Assembly (NCBI GenBank): GCA_963575745.1
Contig: CAUYUJ010017961.1
Location: 1 to 27,500, forward strand
DNA length: 27,500 nt
From: Prorocentrum cordatum
Taxonomy: Eukaryota; Sar; Dinophyceae; Prorocentrales; Prorocentraceae
Reading direction: 5' to 3'
A program made the position numbers and the translations under genes. Shown piece by piece: positions 10,035-16,920 of the stretch. The notes under the pieces were generated by a model. The model saw only the letters and a list, made by a program, of their open reading frames with translations. It had not been told where the DNA came from and made no database searches. Numbering within the stretch: the first letter of the stretch is position 1; the number at the start of each line of letters is the position of its first letter.

Positions 10035-11638
10035 CTGCAGGCGGGGCGGCGGCTGCTGCTGCTGCCAGAGGGCCGACGAAGGGCTTGCAGAGGAAGCAGA
10101 ACTCGCACTGGAGCCGGACCTTCGCCATGGCCGCGCCGCAGGCGGGTCCCGCGCCGGGGGTGGAGGAGCCGTTCGCGTTGAGCTCCTCCAGGGCCTCCTG
10201 GAAGAGGTCGCAGCACGGCTTGTTGCACTCTTCCAGGCCTTCGACCTCCATGCATTCGAGCTGACAGCCGTGGCCCTCGTACTTGCACGCCTCGTCCCCA
10301 GCGGAGCAACTCGGCACTTGCTCTGACGTGGGGGGGCATTTCATCAGCTCCCTGAGGGGACCCTGGGCAAATGCTTCTGAGCTGTCGCACATGCTATACG
10401 GAGAGAAACAGTTATTGCAGTCGCTGGGCCAATGCACCGGGGATGCACCCCAGCTCGATATGAAGCCGAAGGTGCCCCCAGCCAAAGCGCCATCGCCAGC
10501 CGCTATAGTGGTGGGCTGCTGTGTAGCGCCTGTTATGGCGCTCGCCTTCCACGGCCCCTGCAAGGAGAGGTTTGTGGGCGCGACCGGTTGCAGATCATGA
10601 CCCGATGCCATCATCGGAAAGGCAAGAGTTCCCGCAGGGAAAGAGCTGGTCAGCTGAACGACCTTGAACTCTGCCAGGTTTTCGGGAGGTGTTGATATCC
10701 CAGAGAAGTCGACGGTTTCACATTGCACACTGTTTCCATCAAAACTGAGACACCGGGACAGCACGCATACGCTGACGGCCAAAGGGCAAGGTGTGCCGGA
10801 TATGTAAGCCTTCCCGCTGAACGTTCGCAACAAGTAAGTCACCTTGCTCTCTTTCGACGCGGCGCGAGTCACGTGCGCAGAGACCGAACAGGATGCCACC
10901 CCGTCGGCTGTCTGGATCGTGCTGTTCCAAATGCCGACGCCAGGAGACTTCAGCCGCAGACACTTACCAGCGAAACCAGCCGAATCCACCAACTCGGCCA
11001 CCTTTGGATTCGTGTATGACGCAGCAGGCCCAAAAAGTTCAGCAGGCGAGGTCTCGCCCATGCCGTCCACGAACATCCTCAGGAATGGCTCCACCACAAG
11101 GCCCAGGCAATCCTCAACGCCGGCCACCTCGGGCCACAATGCAGACTGCAGGTTCTCAGTGCTGACGTCGACGCTTTCTGGGACGCGTCGACCTGGCGAA
11201 GCGCCAAGGGGTGGAGAAACCATATCGCCGATGAGGAGGTCGTTGCAATCTGCTGACGAATCGTGTGGTGGGCTAATGCCAAGGATGAGTGGGACACACC
11301 CCGGCCTGAAACTCACATTCAAGATGTCCCCATTGGAGTAGAGCCCCGAGCCAGACGAAGCCAGTGAGGTGGAAGCGCCAATAACGTTGAAATCATACGA
11401 GAAAGACACACCTGCCATGAAATTTGCCATGGTCTGTAGCGCATCGCCATCGTCCCACGTATTGGAAAAAACGATATCGGTGATGCCCTGATTGGCGTAG
11501 GACGTTAGCAGATCCCGGTTGGTTAAGTCGAAGCAAATCCGCCGGCCCCCTTGTGGGGCCACCAGGCTGTAGGCGCGGGTTCGCAGTTTCCAGTACCAGT
11601 TGTAGCTTGTAGTTTCCAGTGTTACAGTTCTGCTTCTT

Positions 11639-11690
11639 GCTGGTTACTGTAACTAGTTGACTTCTTGCTGGTTACTGTAACTAGTTGATT
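11639..11690 (+). repeat. 31-bp direct duplication inside the insertion
   Basis: CTTGCTGGTTACTGTAACTA followed by GTTGA occurs twice in a row. Confidence 0.8.
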
Positions 11691-11776
11691 GACCGCGCGA
11701 GGGGGGGGGAGGCCCAAACAAGACTTTTAGCCTCCCCTGACCGCGTTGTCTGAATTGCTGGGTGGGCTCGAAATCG

Positions 11777-12068
11777 ACACCCCTCACGCAGATCCGCGGG
11801 GTCAGGGTCCAAAAACATAGGGGATTTGCCATATTTCTGAAATTCGGTGCCACCCCTCACGCAGATCCGCAGGGTCAGGGTCCAAAAACACAAGGGATTT
11901 GCCACATTTCTGAAATTCGGTGCCACCCCTCACGCAGATCCGCGGGGTCAGGGTCCAAAAACACAAGGGATTTGCAACATTTCTGAAATTCGGCGCCACC
12001 CCTTACGCAGATCCGCGGGGTCAGGGTCCAAAAACACAAGGGATTTGCTACATTTCTGAAATTCGAGC
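11777..12068 (+). repeat. 73-bp tandem repeat, four copies
   Basis: CACGCAGATCCGC recurs at about 11786, 11858, 11931 and 12004, a spacing of 73 bp. Each unit also has GGGTCAGGGTCCAAAAACA and GGGATTTGC..CATTTCTGAAATTCG. It is followed to about 12200 by three degenerate copies of CATCGCAAGGYGTGGTAACC. Confidence 0.9.
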
Positions 12069-12982
12069 CCATTACGCACATCCATCGCAAGGCGTGGTAA
12101 CCCAAACTGCGAGAACTCCCTCGGCCCTTTCATCGCAAGGTGTGGCAACCAAGCCCTTAAACCATACACGTCTTACCAATCGCCAGGTGTGGTAACCCCT
12201 CTTGTGATCAGTTGGTTTTGCTGATTGCGACTCGGCTTCGCATGAAGTTTCGATACTGCTTCACGACAGCGCCCAGGCCTCATGACTTAGCTCTTCCATG
12301 GCCCATTCTCCGAGAGAGGGGGCCGGCGGCAGGGGGCGAAACCCTTACGGATTACTACACCGAATTTGACACCAAACGCTTCGAATACCCCAGTGGCGTT
12401 AAAATACTCACTGAGTTCTGGGACCGTCTGCGTAAGCCCATTCGACGTGCCTTGAAACAGCGTGTGCTTGTAATACTTGGTCACTAGAGCGCCATTCGGA
12501 GCGATGACTTCGGTCGCGTCGAAGTAGTACGAAGGTCGAATGCCATCTTCTGGCGTTTGCGTCTGCCAACAAAGACCTGGCGCTACATAATTGCACGGCT
12601 GAACATCGTTGCTCTGAAAAACCAGATATATGTTGTATGTCCTCCCAATGCACGCCAGACGGCTAACTGTCCACGGATCATCTGGGTCACACAGATTCTT
12701 GTCTGGATCGGGATACGGCCACTCCGCGTCGTCGGGGCCATTCTCGGGAAAGACTAGAATTTGAACACCATTCGCGGAAGCACGCTGGGCGTAGTCTTCA
12801 ACAACTGACACGCCATAATCTGAAAAAACCTGGGCGACTGCAGCCTTGTACGTGATTTCACCTGCTGCGGTCGCGACGGCCATCGCTCCCGCAAGGGCGA
12901 CCGCTGCACACGCCAACGATGGCATCGTACAGTCGCGGTGGTTGCTTCGGCGACTTACCTGTAGTGGGAGACACTAGTGAAT

Positions 12983-12994
12983 CTTGAGCCAAAA
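12983..12994 (-). other. Spliced-leader relic in the 5' UTR of copy A
   Basis: The minus strand reads TTTTGGCTCAAG, the last 12 nt of the dinoflagellate trans-spliced leader, 57 nt before the ATG of copy A. Genomic SL fragments at this position are the known mark of genes derived from reverse-transcribed, trans-spliced mRNA. Bases further 5' (GAC instead of CCA) no longer match. Confidence 0.75.
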
Positions 12995-13004
12995 GTCAAA
13001 AATC

Positions 13005-13544
13005 GTCCCCGGCTTATTGTTTGGCTACTTTTGCATATTCCTCCTGTAGCCCGACTGAAACCTACCCCTGCTGGTCAGACTCCTGGAGAGGCGGCGGGGG
13101 CTCAGAGCGGCGAGGGGCACTGCTGTGTCTCTGCATCACCTGCCTTCGTGCTTGGCGCCCCGCGATGCGCGTCGCGCGGCCATCGGGCGCTGGAGCGTGG
13201 GCGCCAGCTCCACGGATCGAGCAAAGTACCCCCCGAAACATGAGGCGGGTGTCGCCCGCCTCGGCGACGGAGCTGGTCGATTCCGCATGGGAAACTAGGC
13301 CCGGCAATCCACGCGCCTCTCGGAGGTGGACAAACCTCCTCTTAGTGAACCACCCTTCAGTGAAAACGGCCTCGGACCGAAACCGACGGACCTGGACCCG
13401 CAAAAAATGGCGGCCGCGACGCCCTCTCGCGAATCGAAGACGGCCCATTCGCTGATCGACGTGTCGGGATAGGAGGCCTGTCCACCCCCGAGCCTCGGCC
13501 CCCGCCTGCGCTCCCCCACGTTGAATGGGGCCCTGGGACACACC
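13005..13544. other. Upstream DNA of copy A, no gene recognised
   Basis: This is collinear with about 19091-19625 of unit B. Minus frames of up to about 200 codons exist in both units, but A and B differ by a 2-bp indel (near 13423 / 19511) and a 1-bp indel (near 13527), and most substitutions change amino acids. I do not call a gene. Confidence 0.5.
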
Positions 13545-14438
13545 AATAAATACACACAAATAAGAATATCCCCCATAATTTCCCATATGTTCTGGGTTTT
13601 TGCCTTCCCCCCCCCCTTCCCATGTTTTCCCATATTTTCTGTGGAATCGCCGATTCGTTGTGTCTGTGTGTGTGTTCTTTCCCTCTTGACACGTATTTCC
13701 TCGCGCCCTCGCGCGCCCTCGCGCCGCCCCCACCCCGGAGAGAAGGGCGGCCGCCCTGGCCCAGGCCTCGACGCGCGGAGCGCGGTTGCCTCCGCGCCCC
13801 CCGCGGGCGACCTGCGGCGAGCGCGCGAGCAGTCCTCTGCAGGCGAGAGATCCGCAGGCCCTGTGGCTTCACTGGGATTCCTGGGATGTCTGGGATGCAG
13901 ATCCACGACACCTGCCCAGAGCTGGGTAGTCGAAGCCAATCTGGCGCCAATCTGGCAGGCCCAGTCTGGCAAACGGGGGCAATCTGGCGAGGGAGCCAAC
14001 GCGAATCCAGTCTGGCGACTAACCCAAATCATCCAGTTTGGCCGGGCCAGATTGGCCCGTGGGGCCCGATCCAATCTGACAGTCTGGCCTTCGACTACCC
14101 AGCAGAGGGGGGCGTCCCAAGAGGGTGGTGTGCTAGTCGTGGCCCAGGGGTGGACCCCCAAGGTTTTTTTGCTCCAGGGGTGGACCTGAGTGGTGCTTTG
14201 GCGATTTCGTGGGCTTTTTTTGTTGTTTCGATGTCGTTGTGCAGCGAAGGCAAATTCGACACAAAACGAGAGAAAACGAGAGCAAAACGAAAACGAAAAG
14301 CACTGTTTAGGTCCAGTCCTGTCATGGCCAGCGGCATGTGCGCAGCCCAGGGGGAAGCCAGAGACGTCTTGAAACAAGAAGGGGCGCCATGAGATCTGGG
14401 GAGATATCATGGCCCCCGCCATGACATCCACCCCCCCC
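13545..14438 (+). repeat. 894-bp block identical to 23957-24850
   Basis: Line-by-line comparison finds no difference between this block and its unit B partner, while the gene and the DNA just beyond 14439 differ at 1% or more. Both copies have identical plus-strand open frames of up to 256 codons (e.g. 13622-14392), but the translations are compositionally biased and resemble no family I know. The 5' part is a diverged relative of the 8348-8520 element. Confidence 0.8.
13921..14103. mobile_element. 183-bp segment with perfect 15-bp inverted ends (unit A)
   Basis: GCTGGGTAGTCGAAG at 13921-13935 is exactly complemented by CTTCGACTACCCAGC at 14089-14103, and AGA flanks both sides. The interior repeats CAATCTGGC several times. 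It looks like a small non-autonomous element and is present in both units, so it was inserted before the duplication. Confidence 0.6.
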
Positions 14439-14606
14439 TGGTCATCACCCCCCTCTGTGCCGCCCCCGAACATCCTGAAGGCCCGCGGTCCCCGAGAGCC
14501 GGGAACATGCAGGCCCCGCCGAAATGCTTGAGCAGAGGAGAGGCTACGAAGGGCATTCTGTACTACGCCGAACCGTTCACACTGTCGTTAGAGTGCCCGC
14601 ACAGCC

Positions 14607-14870
14607 ATGGCGTTCTCGCCAGTTCGGTCTTCCGACGCTCCAAGACGTCCAAGGAGGCCCCGAAGATCGCTCAAGACGGCCCAAGGGGCCCCAAAGAGGG
14701 CCCCAAGACGGCTCAAAAGGCCTCCACGACGCCCCAAGACGGCCCCAAGACAGCCCCAAGAGGCGCCTTACGCCTCAAGAGGGACCCTGAGACCGCCAGC
14801 AGGCCCCCCAGAGGCCCCCAAAAAGGCACCCAAGAGGCAGCCAAGAAGAGGCCCGAAAGAGGCCCCATGA
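14607..14870 (+). CDS. Possible small Arg/Lys/Pro-rich basic protein (unit A), doubtful
   Basis: This frame of 87 codons starts in a GCCATGG context and encodes a very basic peptide made of R-P/K-R/A-P units (starts MAFSPVRSSDAPRRP), reminiscent only in composition of linker-histone tails. The unit B copy at 25019-25282 keeps the frame. The differences are four Arg-to-Lys, one Leu-to-Pro and two silent. However, the DNA is a CCCAAGACGG-type minisatellite in which other frames, including an overlapping one of 309 codons, are also open. I do not recognise a family, and it may be no gene at all. Confidence 0.2.
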   Translation: MAFSPVRSSDAPRRPRRPRRSLKTAQGAPKRAPRRLKRPPRRPKTAPRQPQEAPYASRGTLRPPAGPPEAPKKAPKRQPRRGPKEAP

Positions 14871-15493
14871 GGCCCCATAACGGATCCCGAGAGGCCTCGC
14901 AAGTGCGTCCGAGAGACCCACGAAAGGCCCCGCAGAGACCAGAACAGGCAGTCCTGAGGACACTGACCCACAACCCAAGGCACGGTGGCGTGTTGGGCAG
15001 AAGGCCATCAGGATACAGCACGAGTCTCAACACCTCACAAGAGAACAATGTGGACCCCACATGCCCTCCCTGGCAGCAGTGCAAGAGCCAAGGGTTTGGG
15101 CCTTGCCGCTGGACAAAGAGTCACCACGAACAGACATACCCGAAGACTGGTGCGCTGTCTTGCAAACGATCTCGCTGGCGTGATGACCCGCATGCGGTGA
15201 TCCACCCTCACGGCGCGCGAGGATCACATCTCCGCTGCAAGCAGGCAGCAGGCACAGAAGGGCATCTGGCCCAAGAGGCCGCCCAGACGGGTCAGGTCGC
15301 GCCCCGCGCCCCGCACCCCGAGGGCGACCAAACGCCAGAGACCCTCCAAAGATGCGTCCAGAGGCCCCCGAGACGCCCACAAAGGGGGGGAACGGGCACT
15401 GAACATCAAGGAAGGCTATCGGCATCGCCTATATAGTCGCATTGAAGACACACAGGTCGCAGGCACTGCGTCACCAGTGATGGTCTGGCTGCC
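14871..15493. other. Right part of unit A, no gene recognised
   Basis: GC-rich DNA collinear with 25283-26298. At 15417-15418 is the empty TA site matching the 181-bp element in unit B. ACGAGTCTCAACACCTCACA near 15018 recurs at 25430 and, diverged, at 26679. Confidence 0.5.
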
Positions 15494-15839
15494 CCGTGCG
15501 CTTGCGGAATAAATATGGAAGGACCGGTCATCGCTGTCGTCATGGTAGCGGCGCGGGGAGGGGATGAAATGGGAGGCGGCGGGCGAGGCTGGCCAGCCAG
15601 AATGTCAGCGCCCCGTGGGGCGTCGGCCAATGCTCACGCCCGAGACAGGCTCGGACCAAGCACGGTCCCGACCATCCGCCACCGCGCTTGCAACAATGGA
15701 TGAGTGCGGGCCGTTATTTGTTGCGCTAGCTTCGCTACGCTCGATGCTTCTGCTATCGATGCCTATGTGCGAGCCAGAGAGACGCCAGGCAAGCCAGGGG
15801 CGCCACGCCGACCTGCAACAGGCAAGCCCGTGTAAAGAA

Positions 15840-15971
15840 CCTTGGCCTGAGAACACAAAAAACCTGGGTATTTCCGTGCATGGGGAAGAGGAGCAGGAGG
15901 AGGAGGAGGAAGATGAGCCAGAAGCAGGGGACCGAACTAGTATATCTGTATTTCTGATATATATATATAAG
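15840..15971 (+). other. ~132-bp insertion present only in unit B
   Basis: Unit A goes from GTGTAAAGAA to TATTAAGG at 9282-9291. Unit B has 132 bp between these points, including a (GGA)n-like purine tract (15888-15915) and (TA)n near 15957. I see no terminal inverted repeats or clear target duplication, so a deletion in A is equally possible. Confidence 0.6.
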
Positions 15972-16082
15972 ATTAAGGAAATCTGTGTTGATATTTTCCC
16001 GCGCAGGGGTCTTCACTAGTACAGAACCCCCCTGGAGCTGATAATATCAGCTTTGCTTGATATCGGATGGCCTGGGACGTTA

Positions 16083-16301
16083 GATGCTCATTCTGGGGAC
16101 CTTCCTGGAGCCACTCGCTCCACTCGTGCGTCGAAGCTGCGTCGAACCTGAGTAGAACCTGAGTCGAACCTGAGTCGAACCTGAGTCGAACCAGAGTCGA
16201 ATCTGAGTCGAATCTGTGTCGAACCTGAGTCGAACTTGAGTCGAACTGGGGTCGAACAGATCCGTTGGGTGGGCCCCACGAAGGTCCCCGAAACGAGCAT
16301 C
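16083..16301. repeat. Foldback-like element around an 11-bp minisatellite (unit B)
   Basis: This is the counterpart of 9397-9604, with the same inverted arms and about a dozen TCGAACCTGAG-type 11-mers. One arm base differs (CCCCACGAAGG against CCCCAGGAAGG). Confidence 0.65.
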
Positions 16302-16335
16302 GAAGGGACGTGTGCCCCCGCGGGGCTGCTCAGCT

Positions 16336-16547
16336 TTGGACGCCCGAAATGGGTACGGAAAGAATGGGCACTATGCCCAACAGCAAATGTTGTCCCGAAC
16401 CAACAGCGGCCGCTGTTGGGCAGGCGGCCCTCTGTCTCAAATGGACACAGGCCGCGGCGGCGTGGACAGCGAGCCCTGTTCAAAATGAACAGGAACTGCT
16501 GTTGGGCATTGTACCCATTCTTTCCGTGCCCATTTCGGGCGTCCAGA
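16336..16547. mobile_element. 212-bp MITE with ~50-bp inverted ends, at the stop codon of copy B
   Basis: It is absent from copy A (9632-9637). The target TCAGCT is duplicated at 16330-16335 and 16548-16553. Terminal inverted repeats of about 50 bp start TGGACGCCCGAAATGGG and extend to ATGCCCAACAGCA with about three mismatches. The interior holds the 16-bp palindrome AACAGCGGCCGCTGTT and the hairpin CCTGTTCA/TGAACAGG. No ORF. The duplicated target contains the gene's TGA stop (minus strand AGCTGA), so the end of the protein is unchanged and the element falls in the 3' UTR. Confidence 0.85.
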
Positions 16548-16758
16548 TCAGCTCTCGGCAGCAGTGATCGGGGCGCTCTCCTCCCGCGCCCAGGCGCCCG
16601 CCGCCGCCGCGGCCGCGCCCCGGCGCCGGAGCGCCAGCGCGGCCCCTGCGAGCACCGCGGCGGCCCCGAGCGCCGCGGCGGCGCCCGCCGCGGGGCCCGT
16701 GGGCCACAGCCCGGGCCGCGGCGGGCCACTGGCCACGGAGTACAGTCGAGGCGTTGAC
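16548..16758 (-). CDS. C-terminal transmembrane exon of copy B
   Basis: If the intron 16759-16915 is removed, the frame of copy B continues here as R-STPRLYSVASG and on to ITAAES and a TGA at 16548-16550. It encodes an Ala/Leu/Val/Gly-rich hydrophobic helix (AAGAAAALGAAAVLAGAALAL) followed by RRR and a short polar tail, which predicts a type I membrane anchor. Copy A encodes the same segment at 9633-9841. Without splicing, copy B ends at 16861 and this anchor is lost. Confidence 0.6.
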
Positions 16759-16920
16759 CTAAGGAACCCTAAATAAGGAACGAGGCCCCTTTTTCCCATA
16801 AGTTCAACCTCGATTTCCGATGGAAAACCGGAGGAAAACCCCAGGCAAACTTTGAAACAATCAAGGAACACCGAGCCCCTCCCCAACGAAAAGGGTTCCT
16901 TCTTCAGGGCCCCACCTGTA
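16743..16920 (-). mobile_element. 178-bp TA-flanked MITE in copy B (predicted to carry an intron)
   Basis: It is absent from copy A, where GGAGTA runs straight into GGCGGCGGCGG (9824-9838). TA (or GTA) is duplicated at both ends. Inverted ends start CAG and share AAGGAACCCT (about 19-28 bp in), with further matching bases between. TA target and CAG termini suggest a Tc1/mariner-type non-autonomous element. On the minus strand CAG|GTGGGG at 16916/16915 and TTCCTTAG|GTC at 16759/16758 bound a 157-nt GT-AG intron. The 21 nt left behind are in frame and stop-free. Confidence 0.75.

Larger units (their letters stand above)
11539..12352. mobile_element. 814-bp insertion at the catalytic-Cys codon of copy A
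   Basis: Comparison with 18421-18460 shows the break between AAT and TACTACACCG, with AT on both sides. Ends are imperfectly inverted: CCGCCGGCCCCCT at the left edge has its complement AGGGGGCCGGCGG about 20 bp in from the right edge. Contents in order: a segment shared with 26722-26860 (TGTGGGGCC..., CGCGCGAGGGGGGGG), a 31-bp direct duplication, a 73-bp tandem repeat and a short degenerate repeat. No transposase or other ORF is present, so it is non-autonomous or a piece of repetitive DNA; the class is undetermined. Confidence 0.75.
9633..12925 (-). pseudogene. Copy A of the biotinidase/vanin-like amidohydrolase, interrupted
   Basis: This is the same gene as at 16548-19011, about 98% identical in protein. 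It reads from an ATG at 12925 through a signal peptide, the catalytic Glu (FPENG) and Lys (YYKHTLF) to Ile192. There an 814-bp insertion (11539-12352) intervenes, so the unspliced frame stops at 12287 after about 20 foreign residues. Coding sequence resumes with the catalytic Cys (ICFDL) at 11538 and runs to 10035. A 193-bp insertion (9842-10034) follows, then the C-terminal transmembrane segment and tail, ending at TGA 9633-9635 (AAES-stop). There is no ATG at the head of the second part; the codon there is GTG. The 193-bp insert can be spliced precisely. The 814-bp insert cannot, although a GTAAGG...CACAAG intron of 799 nt would be in frame and leave five extra residues (RGRRI) beside the nucleophile. 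I therefore call it a probable pseudogene, not a certain one. Confidence 0.7.
8961..15493 (+). repeat. Tandem segmental duplication, unit A
   Basis: Unit A is collinear with unit B (15494-26298): same gene, same upstream DNA and same downstream DNA in the same order. The A/B junction reads GGCTGCCC|CGTGCGC, joining the right-end sequence (GGCTGCCCGAGC at 26291) to the left-end sequence (GAGCCCGTGCGC at 8957). Only GCCC is shared, so the duplication probably arose through microhomology. In the gene, A and B differ at about 1.4% of bases (roughly 21 in 1500 bp of 10039-11538, my count by eye). Confidence 0.9.

Noticed and set aside
11539-12352. The 814-bp insertion as a precisely removable intron
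   Set aside because: None of the registers allowed by the AT overlap gives GT/GC/GA...AG. Only an imprecise, residue-adding splice is possible.
12926-12966. 5' UTR intron donor (CTACAG|GTAAGTCG on the minus strand)
   Set aside because: It is a good donor consensus, but any downstream acceptor would remove the start codon and signal peptide, and copy B has CTACTG|GTAAGT. Probably chance.
13062-13733. Minus-strand gene upstream of copy A
   Set aside because: The frame is broken by indels relative to unit B and most substitutions are non-silent.
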